Positions 1 to 8,575 of a stretch of DNA of 64,000 nucleotides are shown here, piece after piece (position 1 is the first letter of the stretch; each line of letters starts with the position of its first letter). The notes beneath the pieces are model-generated. The model was not told the DNA's origin. It saw only the letters and a list, made by a program, of their open reading frames with translations, and did no database searches. The translations under genes were made by a program, and so were the position numbers. Source of the stretch: Paraburkholderia sp. Tr-20389 (lineage in GTDB: Bacteria; Pseudomonadota; Gammaproteobacteria; Burkholderiales; Burkholderiaceae). The stretch covers positions 124,001 through 188,000 of the forward strand of contig NZ_JAAGPD010000015.1 of NCBI RefSeq assembly GCF_017104565.1, in the 5' to 3' direction.

Positions 1-1440
1 CGCCTTCTGTGCGGCCAGCCAGCGCGGCTCGTCGCCGAGCAGATCGAGCACCGCCTGCGCGAACGCAGCCGGGTTCGCGATCGGCACGACGCTGCCCGCC
101 GCACCCAGCGCGCGGTCCTCGTCGCCGTAGCCTTCGATCAGTTGCCGGCACGAACCCACGTCCGTCGTGATCGACGGAATGCCTGCCGCGAAGCCTTCCA
201 GCACGACGAGCGGCAAGGCCTCGCTGATCGACGTCAGCGCGATCACATCGACCTTCGGAAGGATGTCGTGGATGCGCTGGAAACCGAGGAACTTGACGTT
301 CTTCGCTAGACCCAGGCTTTCGGCGAGCGCGCGGCATTCCTGCGCATACGCGGGATCTTCTTCCTCGGGACCGACGATCCATCCTTCGATATCGGGCATC
401 GCGCGCGACGCAATGAAGAGTGCGCGAATGAAAGTCTTGATGTCCTTGATGGGCACGACGCGGCCGATCAGCGCGACCACATTGCGCGGCCGTGACACAC
501 GCTGTTCGATGAGCGGCGCGAGTCCGTCGACATCGACGCCGTTCGGAATGTTGCGCGTGCGCTCCGCTTGCGCGCCGTCCGCGATCTGCCGCTGACGGTT
601 CGCTTCATACAGCGCCACGATATCGTCGGCGGCGTCATACGCGAGCTTGCCGAGCGCTTCGAAAAAGCGCACCCACAGTTCGCGGAAGTAGCTGATCTTC
701 GAAATGTCGCGTTCGAACGCACCGCGGTTATCGCGAATCCACTGGCTTTGCAGCAGGTCGATCTTGCGCTCTTTCGTATAGATGCCATGCTCCGACACGA
801 GCAAAGGCCGGCCTGTCCGGTAGTGCAGCAACGCGCCGAGAAAGCCGGCATAGCCCGTCGACACCGTGTGGTACACCTTCGCCGGCGGCAACTGCTCCGC
901 GACGCGCGCGAGCTGCCACAGCGGCTGGTGCATGATGCGCACGGTCCAGAAGTAATCGGTGAACGACGGGTCCGTGCAGTAGCGGTGATATTGATCGACG
1001 ATGAAATCCCACGCCGCGCGGCTCGTCAGGAACTGCTCCTCGCTCAGCGGCGCCTTGTCGCCGATCAGTTGCACCATCCCGGCCATCATCGCGCCCGGCT
1101 CCACCCCGCCCTTGTTGCGCCAGGCCTCGTGCAGTGCAGCCGACTTCGCGAACGCGTCGGCATCGCCGGGGATTTCACGCGCGGCCTGGTCGTCGGCGGC
1201 GCCCGCTTCATACAGATAGTGCGCTTCGAAATGCACGACGTTGTCGGGCAGCGCATAAGCCGCGCCCTTGTAGTCCTCTTCGCGGCTGCCGATGAACGCA
1301 ATCGCAAAGCGCAGGTCCGGATACGAGCGGAGCATTTCGTTGACCCAGCTCGACACGCCGCCGCGCACGAACGGGAACGTGCCTTCGAGCAGCAGGCAGA
1401 CATCGGCGTCCGCAGCGCGGCGCATCAGTGACGGTTTCAT
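1..1440 (-). CDS. pelF: PelF, GT4-family glycosyltransferase of Pel polysaccharide (partial)
   Basis: Cytoplasmic glycosyltransferase that polymerises the Pel exopolysaccharide from a UDP-sugar. The reading frame is open from the ATG at 1440 to the window edge, about 480 codons, so only the C-terminal end is missing (the family is about 500 residues). The N-terminus starts MKPSLMRRAADADVCLLLEG followed by FPFVRGGVSSW, the PelF signature. The C-terminal half has the GT4 nucleotide-sugar site, including an EX7E motif (EALPLVVLE). The ATG overlaps the pelE stop as ATGA, so translation is coupled. Last visible gene of a pelA-B-C-D-E-F operon; pelG would be expected just outside the window. Confidence 0.93.
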   Translation of the reverse strand, partial: MKPSLMRRAADADVCLLLEGTFPFVRGGVSSWVNEMLRSYPDLRFAIAFIGSREEDYKGAAYALPDNVVHFEAHYLYEAGAADDQAAREIPGDADAFAKSAALHEAWRNKGGVEPGAMMAGMVQLIGDKAPLSEEQFLTSRAAWDFIVDQYHRYCTDPSFTDYFWTVRIMHQPLWQLARVAEQLPPAKVYHTVSTGYAGFLGALLHYRTGRPLLVSEHGIYTKERKIDLLQSQWIRDNRGAFERDISKISYFRELWVRFFEALGKLAYDAADDIVALYEANRQRQIADGAQAERTRNIPNGVDVDGLAPLIEQRVSRPRNVVALIGRVVPIKDIKTFIRALFIASRAMPDIEGWIVGPEEEDPAYAQECRALAESLGLAKNVKFLGFQRIHDILPKVDVIALTSISEALPLVVLEGFAAGIPSITTDVGSCRQLIEGYGDEDRALGAAGSVVPIANPAAFAQAVLDLLGDEPRWLAAQKA

Positions 1441-2486
1441 GTTGACCAGTAACGCGCAACGGGTTTGAGCATCGGCAGCGTCGCGGCATTGCCGAGCGAC
1501 GCGAGCAGTTCGGAGACGCGTGCGTAATCGCCGCGCAGATATTCGACTTCGGCGAGCCACGGCACGAGACGTTCGCGCGGGAAGCCGAGCGATTGCGCGC
1601 GGTCCATGTAGCGCGCGGCCTCGTCGGCGTGGCCGTTGATGAGCGCGAGGCGGCCGCGGATCATCCACAGCGCGGCATCGCTGTCATCGATCTCCAGCGC
1701 GGCGCCCGCATAACGGTCCGCCTGCTCGAGCGTGTGCCGGTACACGGCGCCCTGCACGAGGTTCTGATAGATCAGTTCGAAATAGAGCTCGGCGAGTTTC
1801 CGGTTGAGCGCGTGGCGATCCTCGTCCGACTGCGCCGACTCCAGCGTCTTCGCCGTATGGAAGATGCGCTGCATCACGTCGTTTTCCGCCTGGTCCAGCG
1901 TGCCGTACGCGATCAGGCGCACGTCTTCCACCGGATCCGCAAGCAGATCGCGCAGCAGCGTGCCCGTGGTGCGCGTCGGCATGCTCTGGATCGCGACGAG
2001 CGCCGACAGCCGGTCCGACGCGGCGACCTTCGTGTTGATCAGACGCGCCTGCAGACGCGCACCGCCACCATGCGAGACACGCGACATCAGATACGTGACG
2101 AACTCGGGCGCGGGCACGTCGCCCATTTCGTCGTCGGGATGCGACGCGGGACTGAGCGCCGCCCAGATGCAGCTCGCGAGCACGACCAGCCCGCCGAACA
2201 GCGGCACGAAGGTGCACGCGAGGCCGAGCAGCAGCAGGCTCCACGCGCGCGGCTCGCGATACCGCAGCGGCAGCAACTGGCGGAACAGCAGCGCCTGCAA
2301 CGCGCCACAGACGACATCGAGCACGATCACGGGCAAGAGCGGATCGTATCCCGTCGGCACCTGCGCGAAATACACGATGCCGACGCCCTGCACGCACGCG
2401 ACGATGAGGATGCCGAGCGCCGCGAACACCGACAGCACGCAACCGATGACGCCGCCCGCCGGACGGTTTGCCTGGGTCTTATCCAT
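1437..2486 (-). CDS. pelE: PelE, membrane/TPR protein of the Pel machinery
   Basis: Inner-membrane component that works with PelD, PelF and PelG in Pel synthesis and export. About 349 residues: two hydrophobic segments near the N-terminus (roughly residues 15-40 and 45-105 in two or three helices), then a soluble region with helical TPR-like repeats (AGAALEIDDSDAALWMIRG, ALINGHADEAARYMDRA). The 3' end overlaps pelF (ATGA) and the 5' end overlaps the pelD stop. A GTG at 2495 gives three more residues (MVS); neither start has a good ribosome site, so the exact start is uncertain. Identification rests on position between pelD and pelF plus the membrane-then-TPR layout. Confidence 0.85.
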   Translation of the reverse strand: MDKTQANRPAGGVIGCVLSVFAALGILIVACVQGVGIVYFAQVPTGYDPLLPVIVLDVVCGALQALLFRQLLPLRYREPRAWSLLLLGLACTFVPLFGGLVVLASCIWAALSPASHPDDEMGDVPAPEFVTYLMSRVSHGGGARLQARLINTKVAASDRLSALVAIQSMPTRTTGTLLRDLLADPVEDVRLIAYGTLDQAENDVMQRIFHTAKTLESAQSDEDRHALNRKLAELYFELIYQNLVQGAVYRHTLEQADRYAGAALEIDDSDAALWMIRGRLALINGHADEAARYMDRAQSLGFPRERLVPWLAEVEYLRGDYARVSELLASLGNAATLPMLKPVARYWST

Positions 2487-3894
2487 CGAGACCACTACGC
2501 ATGAGAAGACGCTTCAACGCCGGACCCGGCTCGTCGCTGCCCAGATGCAGCGTATGCACGCCGATGCGCGCGCCTTCGAGATCGAGATTGAACTGCGAGC
2601 GCAGGCTCGATTCGATCCGCGCGAGATAGCCGTCGACGCCCGTTGCGTCCGTTGCGGGCATCAGATTCAGCAGCACCGACTGCCCCGCCGCTTTCACCGG
2701 CCACATCAGATCGAGCGACCGGCGGCGGCGCATCACGTGCTCGAAGAACGAATCGCCGGCATCGTCGTGCGGGAACACGAGCGCGACCAGCGACGACGTG
2801 ATGCCCGCCGAGCGTTCGAGGCGCGTGAGACGGCTCACGTCGAGCGCGAATTCGTACGGGCAATCGGGCACGGCCTTGAGGATGTCGCGCACCTGCTGCG
2901 AATGCTCGACACCGTCCGCGTAGTAGCCGAGCAGCACGAGCAGCAACTGCAGGTTGTCGAAGTTAAGCGACAGGAACGGCATGCGACGGATCGCGAGCAT
3001 CGCCAGCATCCGGCCGTCGGCGGAGATGAGCGGCGCGCAGACGAGCAGACGCGTGTTCGCCACGGGACGGTCTTCGCTTTTCAGATGCGCGACCGCACGC
3101 GTTTCGAGCGCGCGCTGAACCAGGTCGTCGCGCGGATCGAAATCGAATGTGTCGCCGACATGCGCGAGCGCGTCGCGCCCCACCTTGTCGTCATGCACGG
3201 GATACAGCGCCGCCACTTCGATCTGGCAGGCCTGCGCGACGAATTCGAGCAGCTCGCGCGTGCCAGGCATGTCGCCCGAACGATGCGGTTTCGTGTCGAG
3301 ACCATGCGCGACGGAGATACGGCGCAGTTCGGTGATCGAGTCGCGCAGCGTGGTCGGCTTCGTCAGCAGATCCTTTTCGAGCCGCTCATGCGACAGGCGC
3401 ATCAGATAGTGGCTGTTCGTGATCGCGACGAGCCGGTCGTTCAGGTAGTCGTTGATCGCGTTCGCACGCTGCGCGCGGCTGCCCCACGTATCGCCGAAGT
3501 GACCTGCGACGATGGTCTGCAGCACGCCGCCCGTGAAGAACAGCGTCGGCCACGCAGCCGCGCCGCCCTGGTGCAGCACCTGCGTCAAGACCTGATACGC
3601 GCCGATCAGCATCGCGCAGCCGAGCAGGCCGAGCAGCGTGCCGTAGCGCAGCGCGACGACGAGCGGCGCGAACCACAGCCACGGAAAGCCCGCATGCATC
3701 AGGAACGGATCGTCGCGATCGAGCCCGTAGCACACCGCGAAGACCACGCCGATGAACACGATCGTCTCCACGATGGAAAACGGCCGCGACACCGCGGGCG
3801 CGACGAGGCGCCGCCACGCGCTCAGATTGCCGAACGGGTTCGATTGACGCGGCTTCGCCGCACTGGCGGCGCTTTGCGCGGTGACGGTATTCAC
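2479..3894 (-). CDS. pelD: PelD, cyclic-di-GMP receptor of the Pel machinery
   Basis: Inner-membrane receptor that switches on Pel synthesis when it binds cyclic-di-GMP. 471 residues: about four transmembrane helices (residues 38-125), a GAF domain (about 190-340) and a degenerate GGDEF-like domain (about 345-471). No GGDEF active-site motif is visible, but an RxxD inhibitory-site motif is (RSLD, 392-395), matching the c-di-GMP site known in Pseudomonas PelD. GTG start at 3894 preceded by GAGGAG at good spacing. The stop lies just inside the start of pelE. The intact RxxD suggests Pel production here is post-translationally controlled by c-di-GMP. Confidence 0.92.
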   Translation of the reverse strand: MNTVTAQSAASAAKPRQSNPFGNLSAWRRLVAPAVSRPFSIVETIVFIGVVFAVCYGLDRDDPFLMHAGFPWLWFAPLVVALRYGTLLGLLGCAMLIGAYQVLTQVLHQGGAAAWPTLFFTGGVLQTIVAGHFGDTWGSRAQRANAINDYLNDRLVAITNSHYLMRLSHERLEKDLLTKPTTLRDSITELRRISVAHGLDTKPHRSGDMPGTRELLEFVAQACQIEVAALYPVHDDKVGRDALAHVGDTFDFDPRDDLVQRALETRAVAHLKSEDRPVANTRLLVCAPLISADGRMLAMLAIRRMPFLSLNFDNLQLLLVLLGYYADGVEHSQQVRDILKAVPDCPYEFALDVSRLTRLERSAGITSSLVALVFPHDDAGDSFFEHVMRRRRSLDLMWPVKAAGQSVLLNLMPATDATGVDGYLARIESSLRSQFNLDLEGARIGVHTLHLGSDEPGPALKRLLMRSGLDG

Positions 3895-3991
3895 AGCCGA
3901 CTCCTCATCACGTGTCGAATTGCTGGGGTATTGCAGCGTGCAGCATGAGCGTCGCGTTCATGGGCAACGCTCATGCTTGTTCGCTCGTACA

Positions 3992-4543
3992 TCAGCCGCG
4001 CGTGCGCAGCGGCGACAGCAGGCTGCCGATCAGCGACGATGCGACGCTTGAGAGGCTCGAACGCGTCCAGCCGCTCTTCGAGCCCGTCGCGCTCCACACG
4101 ACCTGACCCGACGCCACGTCGATCAGTTCGAAGGTCACGCCCGCGACGGGCTCGCCGTCCACGCCGACCTTGTAGCGCCACTCTTCGACGGCGCCCGTCA
4201 GCACGTACTTCACGCGCTGTTCGCGCGCCCACGCGAGCTTCTTCTCTCCGATATCGCGCTGCGCGGTGTCGAACATCGCATTCGCGGATGCATCGACGGG
4301 CGCGAGGCGCACATCGGCGAAGCCGTTCGCGCGCAATGCATTCGCCGCGATCGCGGCCGCGCTGCTGCCTGCCGCCGGCGTTTCAGTGAAGTTCGCCATC
4401 GTCACCACGGCGACGGCGTCCTTCGATTCGAGCGAAGGCGACCCCGCCTGGCGGACCGTTCCGCATGCGCCCAGCACCAGCGCCGATGCGGCCGCGGCCG
4501 CCACCCACTTGATCAAACGAGACCACCCGTTGATGTTGCTCAT
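3992..4543 (-). CDS. pelC: PelC, outer-membrane lipoprotein of Pel export
   Basis: Periplasmic-face outer-membrane lipoprotein, known in the family to form a ring that guides cationic Pel to the PelB pore. 183 residues with a signal peptide and lipobox ending LGAC (Cys27), then a compact alpha/beta domain (TETPAAGSSAAAIAANALRANGF, VKYVLTGAVEEWRYK, GQVVWSATG). The ATG at 4543 follows GAGGAG with seven bases between. It sits between pelB and pelD, separated from pelD by about 97 bases without a gene. Confidence 0.88.
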   Translation of the reverse strand: MSNINGWSRLIKWVAAAAASALVLGACGTVRQAGSPSLESKDAVAVVTMANFTETPAAGSSAAAIAANALRANGFADVRLAPVDASANAMFDTAQRDIGEKKLAWAREQRVKYVLTGAVEEWRYKVGVDGEPVAGVTFELIDVASGQVVWSATGSKSGWTRSSLSSVASSLIGSLLSPLRTRG

Positions 4544-4606
4544 CGAACCACTCCTCAGAAATGTCGTTATTCGCTCAGATTGCCGATACGGTTAGCCGGC
4601 ACGGCT

Positions 4607-7600
4607 TCAGTAGAACCATCGATAGCGCGCACCCAGTATCGTGACGGGCGTGCCGATCTTCGACACGCGCTGATGCTGCAGAAACACGGCTGCGTGATCG
4701 CCGCCGAACACGGTGCCCGCGATGCCGAGACTCACGTCCGGCCCCCAGCCCTGGATCGAGTCGTGCACGATGCCGACGTCGAGGAACGGACGCCAGGCAT
4801 GCGTGTACTGCTCGAGCAGTTCGTCGCCGAAGCTGAAGAAGAAGCCGTACTGCGTGTACGTGTCGGGCATGAAGTCTTGCGGCGACGCGGGCTGCAACGC
4901 GGTCGGCAGCAGGTTCGTCATCAGCGCGTCGGCGCTGCCGCTTGCTCCGTAGCCGCCGTGCGTGATCAACGCGCGCAGCGTGTAGTCCGGATAGTTCGTG
5001 CGGATGCGGTAACTCACTTCGCCCGTCGACAGCACGCCGCTGCCGAGGTAATGGCGCGCCTGGCTATAGAAGCGGTCGGCCTCGACGCTGCCCGTGAAGG
5101 TGATGCGTTCCGTCGCGCGATACGTGAAGTCGCCGATCACGTTGTCCTTCATGCCGCCGACCAGCAGCGTCTGGTTTTCGTCGGCGACCTGGTTGCGGCC
5201 GGCGCGCACGCCGAGCGTCAGCGGCGAGCTGCGCCCCCAGTCGGCGGCGAGATCGAGCGTGTAGAACGCAGCCGAACCGACGCGGCGGCCGCCCGTGATC
5301 ATGAACGACGTGTCGCGCGTGCGGCGCTCGCCGTAGATATTGAGCCAGCGGTCGACGGACGGCACGTTGGTCAGCTGCGTGATGTCGGTCGAATGCTGGA
5401 AGTGCTGCACGGCCGTTACGCCGACGAGATAACGCTCGGCCACCTTGCGGCTCGCCGCGAGCGTCGTCTCGACATAATCGAGCGGATGCTCGATATGGTT
5501 GGTCACGTCGGCGCCGATGTACTGCGGCCAGTCGAGCGTGGTTTCCGTCACGCGCGTATGCAGGTCGGTGTCTTCCGGCGCGCCGTCGAGCGCATCGAAG
5601 GCCAGTTGCTGCGCGCGGTCGGGCCGGTCGACTGCGATCGTCGCATCGATGCGGTCGTTGACGGGCAGGCGCGAGCGCTCCTGCGCGAGCAGACGCTCCA
5701 TCTCGGGTATATCGTTTTCGGCAAGCGCGATCGTGAGCCGCGCATCGGCGGGACGCGACAGGCGCTCCGCGTACTGCTGCGCGAGCCAGCGCTTCGCGAG
5801 CGGATTGCTTTCCTTCGACAGCGCCCACGCCACCGCCACTTCCTTCGCGACGGCGCCGCGCACGCGCGCATTCTCGGGCAATGCGGCGCCATCCATCGGC
5901 GCGCCGCCGGGCAGGCCCTTTGCCGTGCCGATCATCGTGCGGCGCGCAATCGCGTTGTCCGTCGACGCCGGCTTCGCCGACATCAGACTGTCGAGCAGCG
6001 CCGCCGATGCATCGCCCGTCGCGTATTCGGCGGACAGCGTCACACGCCGGCCGCGCAGGTCGTCGAGCGTTTCGGCATCCTGCGCGGTGCGGCCGCGCAT
6101 CGCCGCGCGCTGCGCGCCATGCAGCTTCACGAGCCGCGCTTCGTCCTGCTGCATCTGCAGCCACACCTTCTTGCGGATCGACCACGCGAGGCCGTCGTGG
6201 CCCGCCTGCTCCTGCGCGTCGGCGTACGTGAGCAGCCACAGCGGATCGCGCGACATCATCGCCGACTGGCGACGCAAGTATTCAAGCGCGGCAACGGGCC
6301 GGTTCAGGCGCATTTCGGCGGCGGCATACGGCTCCCACAATGCCGAACTCTGATCGGCACTGCCGCGCCAGCGCTTCAACGCTTCGCGCAGATCGCCGTC
6401 ACTGCCGTAGTCGACGAGCGTCCACAGATACGCGGCGCGCAGATCGGAACTCGCGCCTGGCAGATCGACGGCACGCTTCAGATCGGCCAGCGCCATCTGC
6501 GGCTCGTTGATGAGGCGATAGTATTCGGCGCGCACGCCGAGCAGCGCGGGCGACGCTTCCGCTGCCTTGCGTTCGTCAGGCGTGAGGCTCGCGAGCAGCG
6601 TCGCGATGCGGTCCATCGCCTGCGCATCGGTGTAATAGAAGATCGCGTCCTGCAATGCGCGCACCGTGTGATCGCGGCGATAGCGCAACTCGGCGACGCG
6701 GCCCGCATCGATTGGATACGGATCGTAGAAGTACGTCATGTCGCCGAGGTCTTCGGGCGTCGCCGCGCCGCTCGCGATCAGATGCCGGTACGCTTCGTTC
6801 GCGTCGTCGTCCAGTTGCAGCAGGCGCGCGAGTTCCGCGTAGTTGCGCCAGAAGTCTTCGTCGGTGTCTTTCGCACCAGCACGCGCAGTCTTCAGCGCGG
6901 CAAGCGACGCGCGATAGTCGCCCTGACGGTACAGCACGCTCGCCGTGCGCAGCGCCGCGTTCGCATCGTCGGGATGACGCGCCTGCACCGCGCGATACGT
7001 CGCAAGCGCCTGGTCGTCATGGCCCGCGCGTTCGGCCAGTTGACCGATGCGCTGGTCGAGCGCGTCGGCGTTCTGCGCGCGCGGCATCGAGCGCAGGAAC
7101 GCGAGGCCGTCGTCGGGACGGCCCAGACGTTCGTAGGTGGCCGTCACGTTATCGATCAGCTTCAGATCGTTCGGCGTGGCGCGCGCCTCGTGCACGAGCG
7201 CCGTCAGATACGCTTCGTCGTCGTCGAGCATCGGCGCGATGCGCAGCACGTTCTGCCAGCCGACCGGATCGTTCGACAGTTGCGCATAGTCGAGCCACGA
7301 CTTCAGCGCGAGCGACGGGTCGCGATTCCATTCCGCGACCTGCGCAAGACGCTTGACCCAATCGACGGCGCGCGGATCGCGCTGCACCTGCTGCGCGGCA
7401 ACCTTCTGCGCGCTCGGCAGATCGCCCGATTCGACGAAGGCCTGGAACACGACATTAGCGACGCTCGGGTCCGAGCGGATCGCGGCTCGCGTTGCGTCGT
7501 CCACGCCTGAGGCACTGCTTGCGGCTTGTGGTGCTGCCGTTGCGGCTGCAACCCGGATCACGCGCACACTGCCCTGCTCCTGCTCGGCGGACACACGCAT

Positions 7601-8575
7601 CGCGTCGCGCAGACGGGCGAGCGCATCGTGATGGCGATACGCGACGGGGCCATCCATATAGGCATACGCCGCTTGCGCCACTTGGCGCACGTGCTCGCCC
7701 AGCGGCGATGACGGTTCGGCCAGCGCGTACTTCGCCAGCAGCTTCGCGTAACGGTCGACGGCATCCGGGCGGTTCGCCGCGCGCGCGAGATTGAGCATCA
7801 CGACGAGCGTCGCGGGATCGTCGGCGAGTTTGCCGAGATGCGCGTCGGCGGCCGTGAGCGCATCGTTCAGCAGATTGCCCGACTGCAGCGTGCGGATGCC
7901 CGCGACGAAACAGCGGCGCTGTTCGTCGCGCGTCTGCGCCGTGGCTTCCTGACGGAACCAGGCGTCGGCGGCCGCGCGGTAGTCGCCGACCTGCAACGCG
8001 TAACGCGTAATCTGCGTGTCCCACTTGTTGCGGCCGTCGGGATCGTTCGCCGACAACCGCGCGTAAAGATGCGCCGCGAGATCAGGCGTGCCGACGGCGG
8101 CAGAACGCTGCGCGAGCCACTCGAGATCCCTCGGCGCCCACGGCAGCTTCGAAGCCTGCGTCAGCCGCGCGCGCAGATCGTCGAGCGCGGGCGCGCGCCG
8201 TGGATCGTCTTCGGGAATCGCAAAGGTGCGCTGCTCCGTCACCGACAGATGCAGCATCATCGCGCTGCGCAGCATGTCGTCTGTGCCGAGCGCTTCCATG
8301 CGCCGGGCGATGCGTTCGGCGTCGTCGGTGCGGCCCAGATACAGATACTGCGCGCCGAGCAGCGACAGAAACTCTTCGTTGTCGGGCCGCACTTTCGACC
8401 ACGCTTCCAGATACGCGACGCTCAGCTCGCTCGGCGCACCGACGGACGCGACGCGCTTGCGCAATCCGCCGCGCGGCGACACGCCGTACATCGTCGCGAC
8501 CACCACGCCCGCGAGCGTGTAGATGAGCCACGGCGGAACGATACGGGGACGTTTGTCGTTCGTTTTATCGTTCAC
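4607..8575 (-). CDS. pelB: PelB, TPR scaffold plus outer-membrane porin
   Basis: Very large export protein: an N-terminal membrane anchor (about residues 14-33), a long periplasmic array of TPR helices (to about residue 850, e.g. FLSLLGAQYLYLGRTDDAER, LATYRAVQARHPDDANAALR) and a C-terminal beta-barrel that ends in aromatic residues (ARYRWFY), as outer-membrane barrels do. 1322 residues, slightly longer than the roughly 1190 of Pseudomonas PelB. In the family the TPR region holds PelA and the barrel releases the polymer. GTG start at 8575 overlaps the pelA stop by 11 bases, so the two are likely translationally coupled. Confidence 0.93.
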   Translation of the reverse strand: MNDKTNDKRPRIVPPWLIYTLAGVVVATMYGVSPRGGLRKRVASVGAPSELSVAYLEAWSKVRPDNEEFLSLLGAQYLYLGRTDDAERIARRMEALGTDDMLRSAMMLHLSVTEQRTFAIPEDDPRRAPALDDLRARLTQASKLPWAPRDLEWLAQRSAAVGTPDLAAHLYARLSANDPDGRNKWDTQITRYALQVGDYRAAADAWFRQEATAQTRDEQRRCFVAGIRTLQSGNLLNDALTAADAHLGKLADDPATLVVMLNLARAANRPDAVDRYAKLLAKYALAEPSSPLGEHVRQVAQAAYAYMDGPVAYRHHDALARLRDAMRVSAEQEQGSVRVIRVAAATAAPQAASSASGVDDATRAAIRSDPSVANVVFQAFVESGDLPSAQKVAAQQVQRDPRAVDWVKRLAQVAEWNRDPSLALKSWLDYAQLSNDPVGWQNVLRIAPMLDDDEAYLTALVHEARATPNDLKLIDNVTATYERLGRPDDGLAFLRSMPRAQNADALDQRIGQLAERAGHDDQALATYRAVQARHPDDANAALRTASVLYRQGDYRASLAALKTARAGAKDTDEDFWRNYAELARLLQLDDDANEAYRHLIASGAATPEDLGDMTYFYDPYPIDAGRVAELRYRRDHTVRALQDAIFYYTDAQAMDRIATLLASLTPDERKAAEASPALLGVRAEYYRLINEPQMALADLKRAVDLPGASSDLRAAYLWTLVDYGSDGDLREALKRWRGSADQSSALWEPYAAAEMRLNRPVAALEYLRRQSAMMSRDPLWLLTYADAQEQAGHDGLAWSIRKKVWLQMQQDEARLVKLHGAQRAAMRGRTAQDAETLDDLRGRRVTLSAEYATGDASAALLDSLMSAKPASTDNAIARRTMIGTAKGLPGGAPMDGAALPENARVRGAVAKEVAVAWALSKESNPLAKRWLAQQYAERLSRPADARLTIALAENDIPEMERLLAQERSRLPVNDRIDATIAVDRPDRAQQLAFDALDGAPEDTDLHTRVTETTLDWPQYIGADVTNHIEHPLDYVETTLAASRKVAERYLVGVTAVQHFQHSTDITQLTNVPSVDRWLNIYGERRTRDTSFMITGGRRVGSAAFYTLDLAADWGRSSPLTLGVRAGRNQVADENQTLLVGGMKDNVIGDFTYRATERITFTGSVEADRFYSQARHYLGSGVLSTGEVSYRIRTNYPDYTLRALITHGGYGASGSADALMTNLLPTALQPASPQDFMPDTYTQYGFFFSFGDELLEQYTHAWRPFLDVGIVHDSIQGWGPDVSLGIAGTVFGGDHAAVFLQHQRVSKIGTPVTILGARYRWFY